This document shows, one piece after another, positions 1 to 9,294 of a stretch of DNA of 34,252 nucleotides. The position numbers and the translations under genes were made by a program. The first letter of the stretch is position 1. The number at the start of each line of letters is the position of its first letter. The notes below the pieces were generated by a model. That model had not been told where the DNA came from and searched no databases. It saw nothing but the letters and a program-made list of their open reading frames with translations. The stretch is from the NCBI GenBank assembly GCA_016865985.1, contig VGNO01000008.1, forward strand, positions 1-34,252, written 5' to 3'. The DNA is from Chloroflexota bacterium (GTDB lineage: Bacteria; Chloroflexota; Anaerolineae; Anaerolineales; Villigracilaceae).

Positions 1-984
1 CTCCCCGGCCAGACGCCCGAGACGCCCTCCACGCCTGCCTACACCCGGCCGGTGGTCGGCGGCGCAGACCTGATCGCCTTCCTGCGGTCGGACGACCTGT
101 GGGTCATGAACGTGGACGGGACGGAGGCGCGCCAACTGACCAGCGACGGGGCTGCCAAATCGGACCTGCAGTTCACGCCCGACGGCCGGTCGGCGCTGTT
201 CATATCGGGCAAATGCGTCCAGATAGTCGACATCGAGACGGCTGTCGTGACCCCGTTGACCTGCTTCAATTCCGCCGGTGTACTGGATGCCTTCGAGATT
301 TCGCCGGATGGGAACCAGGTGGCCGTCAGCCTCGACCACGAACTGTTCGTGGTGCCCTTCGACCTGGCGGCTCTCGCCCAGGCCCATACCCGGATGGACA
401 TCCGCAACCTGCACGGCTGTTTTACCTTCAACCAAAACCCCACCCTGGATGTCCGCTGGTCGGCGGACAGCAACAAGATCGCCATCGAGATGCGGGGAGT
501 GGACGACCAGAACAAGGGCGTGGACCTGATCCGGGTGCTGGATATTTCCGAGTGCGACAGTTTCGACCCCTTCCGCCTGGACGAATTCCCCGGCAACCGC
601 TTCACTCCCGAGGGGTATACCGTCAGCGGCATCATCCCCTCCTTCGACTGGGACGGCAACCTGCTCTTCATCCTGAACGGCATCGTCCGCAACGAAGGCT
701 ATGGCTCGCTCTATCTCTACAACATCGAGACCCGCCGGGCGCAGACCCTGCTCCCGATCGATGATTCCTGCTGTTACCGCGATGCCCGCTGGAGCCCGGA
801 CGGCAACTACCTGCTGTTTGCCTACCAGGATATGCGGATGGCCGCCGCCAGCGTCACGTTGATGTACTACATACCCGCCGGGATAGCCGGGGCGGGCGCC
901 AATTTCAGCCCGTTGCTGCCTTCCGATTTCTTCACCTCGGCCCGCGAAAGCCCCCGGCCGGCCCTGCGCCCGGCCCGCCCTTAA
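1..984 (+). CDS. TolB/WD40-like beta-propeller repeat protein, 5' truncated by window edge
   Basis: Frame 1 is open from base 1 (LPGQTPETPSTPAYTRPVVGGADLIAFLRSDDLWVMNVDGTEARQLTSDG...), so the listed start at 52 is probably internal. Repeated 'WSPDGNYLLFA', 'FTPDGRSALFIS', 'ISPDGNQVAVS' blades. Confidence 0.8.
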   Translation, partial: LPGQTPETPSTPAYTRPVVGGADLIAFLRSDDLWVMNVDGTEARQLTSDGAAKSDLQFTPDGRSALFISGKCVQIVDIETAVVTPLTCFNSAGVLDAFEISPDGNQVAVSLDHELFVVPFDLAALAQAHTRMDIRNLHGCFTFNQNPTLDVRWSADSNKIAIEMRGVDDQNKGVDLIRVLDISECDSFDPFRLDEFPGNRFTPEGYTVSGIIPSFDWDGNLLFILNGIVRNEGYGSLYLYNIETRRAQTLLPIDDSCCYRDARWSPDGNYLLFAYQDMRMAAASVTLMYYIPAGIAGAGANFSPLLPSDFFTSARESPRPALRPARP

Positions 985-989
985 CCGGG

Positions 990-2102
990 TTACAGGCTTT
1001 TGACGATCCGCCTGACCAGCCCCGGCCCGGCATAGACCAGCCCGGTATAGACCTGCACCAGCGCCGCCCCCTTGTCGAGGCGGCGTTTGGCATCCTCGGG
1101 GGACATGATGCCCCCGGCGCTGACGACCGGGAGCCGCCCGTCGAGCCGTGAGAGCGCCCTCTTGAGCGCCGCCTCGCTGCGCACCGTGAGCGGGTGTCCG
1201 CTCAGGCCGCCGCTTTCGACCCTGTGTGGGGACCGCAGCCCCTCCCGCGCCAGCGTCGTATTGGCGGCGATGACGCCGTCCATGCCCTTGTCCAGGATCG
1301 CGCCGAGGGCATCGTCCAACTCGGGGTCGGAAAGATCGGGCGCCAGTTTCACCAGGATGGGCGGACGACGGTCCATGCGCCTTCTTTCGTCAGCGATCGC
1401 GCCCAGCAGGTTTTCCAGCATCTCCCGCCCCTGCAGGCGGCGCAGACCAACCGTGTTCGGGGATGATACATTGATGGCAAGATAATCCGCGAGCGGTGCA
1501 AATATCCGCATGAGGGCGAGGTAATCCTCGGCGGCGTTTTCCAGCGGGGTGTCTTTATTCTTGCCCAGGTTCACCCCGATGATTGTGTCGATGCGAGCGA
1601 AGGTCGAGTAGCCGCGCAGCGACGAATCGAGACCGGGCGAAGCAATCCCCTCGCCGGCGCGCAGATCGCTTGCCACAGGCACGCTGCGCGGTCGCCGCCC
1701 TTTCAGGGCCCCTCTCAGCGACACTGCTACTTTTTCTGCGCCCCTGCCCGGGAAACCCATCCGGTTGATGAGCGCCGCATCCTCCACCAGCCGGAAGACG
1801 CGCGGCTTGGGGTTGCCCGGCTGGGGGCGGGGGGTGACCGTCCCGATCTCGAGATGGCCGAAGCCCAGCGCGGCCAGTCCACGGCTGGCGACCCCGTCCT
1901 TGTCGTAACCCGCCGCCAGTCCGACCGGGTTGCGGAAGGCGAGCCCGAAGACGGACACCGGTCTCGGCGGGGTGGAGAAAAGTCCGTGCAGCAGCCAGCG
2001 GGAGGGTGGAAAAACCCCCGCCAGCCGGACCAGGTCGAGGGTCAGGCTGTGGGCGGTCTCCGGGTCGAGTTTGAATAGAATGGGGCGGAAGAGCGGGTAC
2101 AT
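990..2102 (-). CDS. pyrD: Dihydroorotate dehydrogenase (quinone), class 2
   Basis: MYPLFRPILFKLDPETAHSLTL...NPVGLAAGYDKDG...INRMGFPGRGAE...IGVNLGKNKDTP...YLAINVSSPNTVGLRRLQ...VVSAGGIMSPEDAKRRLDKGAALVQVYTGLVYAGPGLV are PyrD class-2 motifs. Confidence 0.95.
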   Translation of the reverse strand: MYPLFRPILFKLDPETAHSLTLDLVRLAGVFPPSRWLLHGLFSTPPRPVSVFGLAFRNPVGLAAGYDKDGVASRGLAALGFGHLEIGTVTPRPQPGNPKPRVFRLVEDAALINRMGFPGRGAEKVAVSLRGALKGRRPRSVPVASDLRAGEGIASPGLDSSLRGYSTFARIDTIIGVNLGKNKDTPLENAAEDYLALMRIFAPLADYLAINVSSPNTVGLRRLQGREMLENLLGAIADERRRMDRRPPILVKLAPDLSDPELDDALGAILDKGMDGVIAANTTLAREGLRSPHRVESGGLSGHPLTVRSEAALKRALSRLDGRLPVVSAGGIMSPEDAKRRLDKGAALVQVYTGLVYAGPGLVRRIVKSL

Positions 2103-2103
2103 C

Positions 2104-2562
2104 CTACGGTTTCATTTTGTGGATGTCGGCATAGCGCTTGCATTCGACGGCGTATTTCTGGGCGCGTCCCTGCAACTTTGGGAAGATGGAGAAATCGCCT
2201 TTCAGGATTTCCGCCCCGTGTTCCTGCAACTGTGAACTCATTTTCTGGAGGAAGGGTTCGATGGATTCCGGGCCGAGCGTTTTCTGCTGAAAGGCCTCCT
2301 TCGGGGTGGGGGATTTTGCAACCCCCTGTTCCACCAGCAGCCAGCCCAGGGTGGATTTTCGCTTGGTGTTGTTCAGGTCGACCATGGTCAACCAGGGCTC
2401 GTCGCCGATCTCGTAACTGAGCACCAGCCCGGTGGTGGCGTTCTCGTAGCGGACCGTGGCCCCGTTGCGCCGGAAGGTGGTCTCGAGCCGCTTGAACTTG
2501 TAGTTGGCTTCCAGGCTCCCAAAAGTGCGGTCTATCATCCGTTCGAAATCCGATTTTTTCAT
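2104..2562 (-). CDS. Hypothetical protein (152 aa)
   Basis: Complete ORF abutting pyrD, plausible start MKKSDFERMIDRTFG. No family recognised. Confidence 0.65.
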   Translation of the reverse strand: MKKSDFERMIDRTFGSLEANYKFKRLETTFRRNGATVRYENATTGLVLSYEIGDEPWLTMVDLNNTKRKSTLGWLLVEQGVAKSPTPKEAFQQKTLGPESIEPFLQKMSSQLQEHGAEILKGDFSIFPKLQGRAQKYAVECKRYADIHKMKP

Positions 2563-2766
2563 GCCTGATCTCCTGTTTTTTTCTCGGCGGGGAGACGCGC
2601 CGGGAGGGACAGGCGGTTTCGCGGTCGAGAGTATGGACTTTCATTAACCTGGTTTGATTGTACCTGCTTTTTGGCCGAACCGGGCTGGCCTTTTAGGGGG
2701 GGCACATAAAGAAGGACTTATCCATATCCGCGGGCAGAGCAGAGTTCGCGGGGAGTGGCGAATAAA

Positions 2767-2874
2767 GTGGGTAAAAAACATTTAACCGCAGAGAGCGCGG
2801 AGTTCGCGGAGAAGATCAAAGGAAAATCTCTGCGCACATCGCGTACTCTGCGGTAAAAAAATAGGATAACCCAC
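2767..2874. repeat. Imperfect palindromic dispersed repeat of the 'ACCGCAGAG..CGCGGAG' type, intergenic copy
   Basis: tttaaccgcagagagcgcggagttcgcggagaag ... aaatctctgcgcacatcgcgtactctgcggtaaa forms an inverted repeat, flanked by gtgggta / taacccac. Partial copies flank it (gcagagcagagttcgcgggg near 2734; agttcgcggagaaaaacagagg near 2891). Related copy at 6396-6466. Confidence 0.8.
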
Positions 2875-3058
2875 CGTGTTAGGCGCTCCCAGTTCGCGGA
2901 GAAAAACAGAGGACCGCCTGGCAGGATGTATAATTGACCAGACAACCTGCAATGTGTTTTTCCCATCCTGCCCGGGGTTGTATGACCTTTGCTGTGCGGC
3001 CCAACCGAAGGTCATAGATCCGGAAAGTAATCTGAGGTAGAGGAAAGGAGAAACCGAA

Positions 3059-4045
3059 ATGCCCGAAAAATGCATCCGTCTGCTCGGCGCCATCCTCCTG
3101 ATGATAATGGTTGCCGGCTGCGACCTCCCCGAACCAATCCCCACCGTCACACCGACCGTCACACCGCTGCCCTGGATCTACCTGAACACCGCCGAGCCCA
3201 CCAATTCGCCGGTCATCCAGATGCCGCTCCCGCTCATCCGGGTCTCCCCCATTCAATCCCTGTTCATGTTCTGGGAGGACTTCGATGACGATGATCTGAA
3301 TGTCCCTGCCCCTCCCTGGAGCGCCGGGACTCACGCCCAGGGCTATCACAACGTGGACTGCTCACTCGGCTGCTGGCTGCGGTTCAACGGACCGGACTAT
3401 GGAGGCGTTCACGACACCGGCTTGATGCACCTCTTGGGTGAGGCATATGAGGGGATCCAGCCGACATATATCTCCTTCGATATATTCTCCTGGTCGCTCC
3501 AGGATGCCCACGTGGGCTATTTCCTGCTGGAAGGCAAGGTCGATTACGACCAGCCAGGGTCCTATCGAGCCGGCATCCAATTTCATATCATTGGGCATCA
3601 GTTCAGCATCAACTGGAACACTTACGACATCGAGGCGGACTGGATGACCCAATGGAGCCAGGTCGAATTCAAGAACTTCGACTGGGATGCCACTCCGCCA
3701 AAGTTCGACCTCTATTTGGATGGCGAACTCGTGGGAGGCTGCATCTCCTTCATCAACACGGTCTCATCGTTCCAGTACCTGCACCTGTATAACCTCGACA
3801 CCGGCTACGTGGGGTATGACAATATTTTCATGGGGATCGGCTACGGCGATAATGCCGCCCAGGAACCGCACTGCAGCGCTCCCCCTCCTCCCCTTCCTCC
3901 ACCCCCACAGGCGACCGCCACCCTAACCGCCGTTCCGGTGGTCTGCGCCAACCTGGATGCCCAGCAGTGCAACCAGCGCTCGCAGGAATGCAAGTGGATG
4001 CCTGTCGTAACCCACCCAGGCGGAGGCTATTGCACAGATAAGTGA
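3059..4045 (+). CDS. Putative lipoprotein of unknown function (possible concanavalin/LamG-like fold)
   Basis: Signal peptide with lipobox LLMIMVAGC, T/P-rich linker, then a beta-rich region (FDIFSWSLQDAHVGYFLLEGKVDY... FDLYLDGELVGG) and a Cys-rich C-terminus. Confidence 0.7.
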   Translation: MPEKCIRLLGAILLMIMVAGCDLPEPIPTVTPTVTPLPWIYLNTAEPTNSPVIQMPLPLIRVSPIQSLFMFWEDFDDDDLNVPAPPWSAGTHAQGYHNVDCSLGCWLRFNGPDYGGVHDTGLMHLLGEAYEGIQPTYISFDIFSWSLQDAHVGYFLLEGKVDYDQPGSYRAGIQFHIIGHQFSINWNTYDIEADWMTQWSQVEFKNFDWDATPPKFDLYLDGELVGGCISFINTVSSFQYLHLYNLDTGYVGYDNIFMGIGYGDNAAQEPHCSAPPPPLPPPPQATATLTAVPVVCANLDAQQCNQRSQECKWMPVVTHPGGGYCTDK

Positions 4046-4101
4046 GCCGCGAAGGGAAGGGCTCCTGCCGCCCGGCGGAGGCGCGTTGCCTGGAAACGCA
4101 A

Positions 4102-4144
4102 CCCCCGGAAGCCTGTGGCCATGCCTCGGGGGAAGGTTTTGTGT
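4102..4144 (+). terminator. Possible Rho-independent terminator
   Basis: cccccg ... cggggg pairing (4102-4107 / 4127-4132) followed by gaaggttttgtgtt, shortly after the stop at 4045. T-tract is weak. Confidence 0.35.
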
Positions 4145-4185
4145 TCCCTTGATCGTTTTTTACGATGTGGATTCAACTGCAACTT

Positions 4186-5247
4186 TTATTCTTTGAACTC
4201 ACCGTTTTCCAAAACAAGTTTCTCATCAAACCAAACACTAGGTTTCAAGATAACAAAATCCTGATGTAAATTGGACTTGTTCTTCCCGCCGAAACGGTCG
4301 TTCATCCCGACAGCAATGTGGACGCTTCCGCCGATCTTCTCGTCCAGCGCGATAAAGCCAATGGGTTCCGTTACACCGGGATTGGTGGCGATGGCAAATT
4401 CAGCAATCCTGTCTTTATCCCCTGTAGAGACAGCCAGCGCTTCCCGGAAAGATTCTGCACCGGCAGGGTCGGGAGCATCCACGTTGACCACGCGTCCGGC
4501 AGAAAAGGCCAGGCGCAGATTTTCCACGCACTTGCCGCGGAAGAATGCTTTTTGGATCACCATCACGCCTTCAGCGGAATCTTCGAGCGGCGCAATGTAC
4601 GCTTCGCCATAGGGAATGCTGTCGGTGTCGGTGAGCGCCTTTCGCCCGGCCACTCGCAGATGCAGGTCCGTGCCCGCCGCGCAGGTGACATGGACGCGGT
4701 CCGCTTTTTCGAGCAGAGCAGCCAACCGGTTCTGATGGCCGTCCACAACGGCGTAATCCACGTCAATTGCCTGCATGACGCGGCGTTGCAACTCGCCCAC
4801 CGGCAGGCCGACAGACTCGGCCAGTGCGGGCGTAGGGTTGATAACCATCAGCCGCCGGATGCCTTTACGAGCAGCCTCCTCGATCAGGGCCAGCCACTCG
4901 GTCCCCATCGCCCGCCGCCTTTCGAGCGGCACATCAGGGAGATGCCCGCCGTGGTCGCGGACTTCTATGATGGCGTGCACATCGTCTAGCCAGCGGAGTT
5001 CGTGATGCGGAACCAGACCCAGGTACTCCTGCGGCACACCCTGCCCAATCCGTTGCAGGAGCGGCACGCTGTTCATGCGCAGAGTCCAGAACGCGCCGCG
5101 GGCGCGGATGCGGTACGCCAGCGCCTCGATGAAGTCCATCGAGACAACGTTCGCCCAAATCCAGATGACCTGTCCCGGCGAAACCGAAAGCGCCTCGATT
5201 GTTTTGTCGGCCAGGACCTCAACATCGAGCCCCGTGCTATTCTTCAT
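4186..5247 (-). CDS. Aminopeptidase, M29 family (thermophilic metalloprotease)
   Basis: Overall M29 layout: N-term 'MKNSTGLDVEVLADKTIEALSVSPGQVIWIWA', C-term 'EKIGGSVHIAVGMNDRFGGKNKSNLHQDFVI'. Confidence 0.8.
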   Translation of the reverse strand: MKNSTGLDVEVLADKTIEALSVSPGQVIWIWANVVSMDFIEALAYRIRARGAFWTLRMNSVPLLQRIGQGVPQEYLGLVPHHELRWLDDVHAIIEVRDHGGHLPDVPLERRRAMGTEWLALIEEAARKGIRRLMVINPTPALAESVGLPVGELQRRVMQAIDVDYAVVDGHQNRLAALLEKADRVHVTCAAGTDLHLRVAGRKALTDTDSIPYGEAYIAPLEDSAEGVMVIQKAFFRGKCVENLRLAFSAGRVVNVDAPDPAGAESFREALAVSTGDKDRIAEFAIATNPGVTEPIGFIALDEKIGGSVHIAVGMNDRFGGKNKSNLHQDFVILKPSVWFDEKLVLENGEFKE

Positions 5248-6892
5248 GGACTTCCTCCGCCAAAAGACCTAACTCTGCCAGCGCGGCCAGCACTTTGGCC
5301 CCCGCCCCCGGTTTGACGACGACCGCCGTTGGGCCGAGGATTTCGCCCAGGAAACGGCCGGCTTTCGATTTGCGCAACTCCTCCAGCGCCTCGGGCCTGC
5401 TCACTCTTAGAACGGTCTGGACCTCGACGCGGGCCTCGGTTCCGTTCAATTCCCAGCGTTTGAGCGACTTGACGAACGCGGGCGGAATTTCGGCTGCCGC
5501 ATTTTTCGCCAGCAGGCTCAACAACTGGCCGACCTTCAGCCCCTGCCCGGCAGCCTTTTTCAGCGAGGCGGTCGTGACGCGGTAACGGTATTCCTCGGGC
5601 TTGGATTCGTCCCATTCACAGAAGCGCGCGATCTGGTAACGCGCGGCACGGGGCAGCGATTGTGGAACGGTGATTTTCCCCTGCGAAGCAACATTCAACT
5701 TCCCAGTCTCATGGAACTTGGCGCCAGGAACCCGGAACTTGATCCGAAAGGCGGTGACAATTTCGCTTTCCTCCGGCGTTGCCAAGTCGGCCATCCCCAG
5801 CCACGCCATTGGACCGGTGACCAGGTAGCGGACGAGCGCGCCGTCCACCTCGTCCCAATGCTCGAAGCCGCGCAGGTAGATGCCATCTGCCGCGCGTTTG
5901 ACGAACCACGAGTCGTAGTCGCCGGCCGGGCGCTGGAAGTCGGGATGTTTTTCCCTGACGGCGAGGACGAACGCCGGCAGGCTCCACCATTTGTCTTTAG
6001 GGATGGCTTCCAGCAGGGCAAGCAGGAAACGGCGGGCGGCGAGCGGAGCGTTCGTCCACTCGCCTTCGCAAATGAGTCCCGGCACCTGGCGCAGTTCGTT
6101 GAAGGTTTCGCTTTTTTGCCAGGCCGCGGCCAGCATGGAAAGGGCCTCGCCGCGCGGCATTTCGAGGAATGGCTTGACTTTTTCGGCAACCGGATCGTTC
6201 CCGGCCAGGATTCCCGCGGCGCGCAGGAAATCGCCAGCCGTGTTCACTGGCACGGGAGTTTCCGGCGGCTGTCTGTCCATGCGCAGGGCAGCGAGCAGGG
6301 TGGCGGCGTCGTCGAGCAGGCGGTCCGAGGCGGGCAGGACGCGGGCGCGTTCCTTCGGCGCGGCGAGGCGGCCCAGGGGCGCGCTGCCAATTTCTTTAAC
6401 CGCAGAGTTCGCGGAGAGCGCGGAGAAATTCTTATCTTTTTCTCTGCGTTCTTTGCGCTCTCCGCGATTGATGATCTTGAATAAATCATCGGGGATGTAG
6501 GCAAATTCCTGCGGACCGTCCGGCGTGTCGAAAAAAGCGCGGGCGAGCAGGCCATTGTAGAAAAGGGATTCAGTCGTGGAAACGGGATCGAGGTGCGGGT
6601 TTTCCCGGTCGCGCCGGCCGGGGCCCATCTCGCGCATCTCCCCGTGGCGGCGGACGAAAACCGCCCAGGGCATGCGCCCTTCCCCGCCGGCGAGGGATTC
6701 GAGCGCCTGGAGCGCCTCCCCGGGAAGGGTTTCCAGCCGTTCTGCCAGTCTGCCCGGATCGCGCATGGCAGCCGCCAATTCCTCGAGCGCCAGGCTGGTC
6801 TCGCTGGCGGCCAGTTCGATCCCCCATAATTGGGACACGATCCGCAGGTGGCCGATATCCCGGCCTTGGAGGCTTTGACTTAGGTCTGGCAT
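5237..6892 (-). CDS. XPB/Ssl2 N-terminal-domain-like / helicase-associated protein
   Basis: ORF extends to 6940; MPDLSQSLQGRDIGHLRIVSQLWGIEL at 6892 is the more plausible start. Resembles bacterial proteins annotated as helicase XPB/Ssl2 N-terminal domain. Carries an in-frame palindromic repeat at 6396-6466. Confidence 0.55.
   Translation of the reverse strand: MPDLSQSLQGRDIGHLRIVSQLWGIELAASETSLALEELAAAMRDPGRLAERLETLPGEALQALESLAGGEGRMPWAVFVRRHGEMREMGPGRRDRENPHLDPVSTTESLFYNGLLARAFFDTPDGPQEFAYIPDDLFKIINRGERKERREKDKNFSALSANSAVKEIGSAPLGRLAAPKERARVLPASDRLLDDAATLLAALRMDRQPPETPVPVNTAGDFLRAAGILAGNDPVAEKVKPFLEMPRGEALSMLAAAWQKSETFNELRQVPGLICEGEWTNAPLAARRFLLALLEAIPKDKWWSLPAFVLAVREKHPDFQRPAGDYDSWFVKRAADGIYLRGFEHWDEVDGALVRYLVTGPMAWLGMADLATPEESEIVTAFRIKFRVPGAKFHETGKLNVASQGKITVPQSLPRAARYQIARFCEWDESKPEEYRYRVTTASLKKAAGQGLKVGQLLSLLAKNAAAEIPPAFVKSLKRWELNGTEARVEVQTVLRVSRPEALEELRKSKAGRFLGEILGPTAVVVKPGAGAKVLAALAELGLLAEEVHEE
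6396..6466. repeat. Palindromic dispersed repeat, copy inside a CDS, in frame
   Basis: ttaaccgcagagttcgcggagagcgcggagaaattcttatctttttctctgcgttctttgcgctctccgcg; arms pair (cgcggagagcgc / gcgctctccgcg). Same family as 2767-2874. Confidence 0.85.
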
Positions 6893-6963
6893 GGCATGAG
6901 ATGCGGAAAACGGGTTTGCTGTATTGTACCCGTTTCCCACCGGTTCCTGCCAGTTTTTACCGC

Positions 6964-7881
6964 TCAGCCCCCAACGACCTGCAACGCGCCGGCTGCGATC
7001 TCGACCTTGATCTGCCGGGTATTACTGCCGAAGCCGGTGAAAATTTCCCCGTCAGCGTGGATGTAGAGCGGACGGTCGGACGCGAGCGCCAGTTTCCGGA
7101 AGGTCCCCGTCCGCACCTGCTTGAAGCGTCCGTGGGTCCCCTTCATGACCTCCGGCACCAGGCGGAACATCATAGGACGTGAGACCTTGCAGATCGAAGC
7201 GTAGTGCAGCACGCCGTCATTGTTCCTGGCCTCCGGCGCGACCAGGAACCCGCCGCCCTCGCGCGCCCCGTTGCAGAGCGCCAGCATCACAGTCGGCTGC
7301 GCCCAGGTCTCGCTGTCGGTCTCGATCTGCAACTGCATCGGGTCGAAGTTCAGGATGATGGTCTGGATGACGGCGGTCAGGTACATCATGAAGCCGCGCA
7401 CGACCGGCAGTTTGTGCGAGCGGATGGTCACCACGGCGTCGAAACCGATGCCGAGCGTATTGTCGAAAAACTCCCGGCGCCCGTTCTCGTCGGTCAGCAG
7501 GCCAAGGTCGACCGGCTTCGGCTCGTGGTGCAGTGCGTGGACAAGGGCCGCGTCGGCCTGCAGCGGGACCCCGATGGCGTGGGCGAAATCGTTCCCGGAC
7601 CCGGTCGGCACAACGCCCAGGATGGGACGCTTCCCGGACGGGACCTGCATCAGGCCGTTGACCGCCTCGTGGACGGTGCCGTCGCCGCCCAGGGCGATGA
7701 CCATGTCATAGCCCTGTTCCCCGGCCTGCCGCGCCAGTTCGGTGGCGTGGGTCGGGTAGACGGTCCCGCTCCAGTCGGCGTGACCGTAATCGGCGATGAT
7801 CGGGCGCAGGTCGTTGGCTGTGCGCCAGGCCTGCCCCATATCGGCTGTCGGGTTGAAGACCAGTTTAACTTTCCGGTGCAT
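6964..7881 (-). CDS. Diacylglycerol kinase family / YegS-like lipid kinase
   Basis: MHRKVKLVFNPTADMG...VIALGGDGTVHEAVNGLM...LGVVPTGSGNDFAHAIGVP; GGDGT and GTGNDF-type motifs. Start chosen at MHRKVK (ORF extends to 7896). Confidence 0.9.
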   Translation of the reverse strand: MHRKVKLVFNPTADMGQAWRTANDLRPIIADYGHADWSGTVYPTHATELARQAGEQGYDMVIALGGDGTVHEAVNGLMQVPSGKRPILGVVPTGSGNDFAHAIGVPLQADAALVHALHHEPKPVDLGLLTDENGRREFFDNTLGIGFDAVVTIRSHKLPVVRGFMMYLTAVIQTIILNFDPMQLQIETDSETWAQPTVMLALCNGAREGGGFLVAPEARNNDGVLHYASICKVSRPMMFRLVPEVMKGTHGRFKQVRTGTFRKLALASDRPLYIHADGEIFTGFGSNTRQIKVEIAAGALQVVGG

Positions 7882-7955
7882 GGAGGCCTCCCGCAATGGA
7901 TTTGGTTCGGTGGTAATAACACCAGATCCGCCCTTGAGCCTCCAGTTGGAATCGC

Positions 7956-9173
7956 TTATCCAGTTCCCCCGTTCTGGGCGACGAAGAATTGGCCGCGGCT
8001 GTTCTTTTTAGCGCGATAGAGGGCTTCATCGGCGGCGCGCAGCAGGTCCGAAGCCGAACGTCCATGCAGCGGGTACATGGCTATGCCGCCGGAGAGGTCG
8101 AGACGGGCGCGTTTCCGGTTGGGGAGCAGGATCTTCGTTCTCCGTAACTGCTCCTGCAATTTGTGCGCCACCACGTTGGCGGCCGGTATATCGGTATCGG
8201 GCAGAACCAGGGTCAACTCGTCGCCGCCGTAACGCGCCAGGAAATCGCTGCTGCGGATGCTGCTGGCGAGGGGTGCAAAGGCTTTCGCTAGGATCTCATC
8301 GCCGACCACGTGGCCGAAGGTGTCGTTGATGCGTTTGAAGCCATCCATGTCCATCATCACCACGCTCAACGGGTGGTCGGCGTGTTTGGCGAGTTTCACT
8401 TCCTCTTCCAGCCTCTCGTCCAGGGCGCGGCGGTTGGGCAGGCCGGTCAGGATGTCGCTGCGTGCCTGCCGGCTGACGGCTTCGTGCAGGCGGGCGTTGA
8501 CGATGGCAATGGCTGCCTGGTCTGCCAGCAGGCTGAGTAGGCGGATCTCCCCTTCCGTAAAGCCGCCCGTGGTCAGGCGCGCCAGGTTCATCACTCCCAC
8601 CACCCGCTCGCCCATCATCAGGGGAATGGCAACGATCGAGCCTTTCCAATGTTCCGGCGTGTCCTTGAAAAGGGGATGCTTGCGCTGGTCTTCAACCACG
8701 ACCATCTGGCGGCTGCGTGCCACCTGGTAGGTCAAGCCTTCCGGACGCGGTTCAGCAAATGGATGGTTGTGGTTCCCCTCGTTGTCAAGCGCCGCCCCGA
8801 AGGAGAGCATCCCATCATGGTAGAGGAAGATATGAGCATCATGGGCATTTTTGATGAGGCGCATGGCCTCCGTGACGATGCCGGTCAGCACCTCGTCCGA
8901 CTCCAGCCGGGTGGCCAGGTTGCGGCTGATGCGCTTGAGGGCTTCGAGTTCCTCGGTCTGCTGGTGGATGACGGCCAGGAGGTTTTTGTTATCGAGCAGG
9001 TTGTCCACCAGGTTTTTTCCGGTTGAATCCTTATCAGCAATCCCCTTGATTTCGCTGACCGAACCTACCAGGAGGTCCATCAAGGTGCGCAGGCAGTCCT
9101 TCTCGTTGCGGGAGAGGGAATCCTGTTCGATGCGCTGGCGGGCGATATTCAGTAACTCAGCCTGGAGGTCCAT
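7956..9173 (-). CDS. GAF domain - GGDEF domain diguanylate cyclase
   Basis: GAF-like region (VTEAMRLIKNAHDAHIFLYHDG...VAIPLMMGERVVGVMNLAR) followed by DILTGLPNRRALDERL...DMDGFKRINDTFGH...RSSDFLARYGGDELTLVLP. Active site reads GGDEL; RxxD I-site present. Confidence 0.92.
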   Translation of the reverse strand: MDLQAELLNIARQRIEQDSLSRNEKDCLRTLMDLLVGSVSEIKGIADKDSTGKNLVDNLLDNKNLLAVIHQQTEELEALKRISRNLATRLESDEVLTGIVTEAMRLIKNAHDAHIFLYHDGMLSFGAALDNEGNHNHPFAEPRPEGLTYQVARSRQMVVVEDQRKHPLFKDTPEHWKGSIVAIPLMMGERVVGVMNLARLTTGGFTEGEIRLLSLLADQAAIAIVNARLHEAVSRQARSDILTGLPNRRALDERLEEEVKLAKHADHPLSVVMMDMDGFKRINDTFGHVVGDEILAKAFAPLASSIRSSDFLARYGGDELTLVLPDTDIPAANVVAHKLQEQLRRTKILLPNRKRARLDLSGGIAMYPLHGRSASDLLRAADEALYRAKKNSRGQFFVAQNGGTG

Positions 9174-9294
9174 GTTCGACTCCTATACAATTCAATCATG
9201 GAATAACTTCAACGCCAATCCAACCATTCTCCCACCGGGAACAGGCGACTCTCTCATGTATAATAGCACCGGTCGATGATGCATCCCAATTTGG

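Noticed and set aside
5660-6484. 274-aa plus-strand ORF opposite the Ssl2-like gene
   Set aside because: Shadow ORF; the minus-strand protein is the more protein-like reading.
7898-7929. Imperfect hairpin ggatttggt...accagatcc between the GGDEF and lipid-kinase genes
   Set aside because: Short, mismatched and lacking a T-tract; not enough to call a terminator or RNA element.
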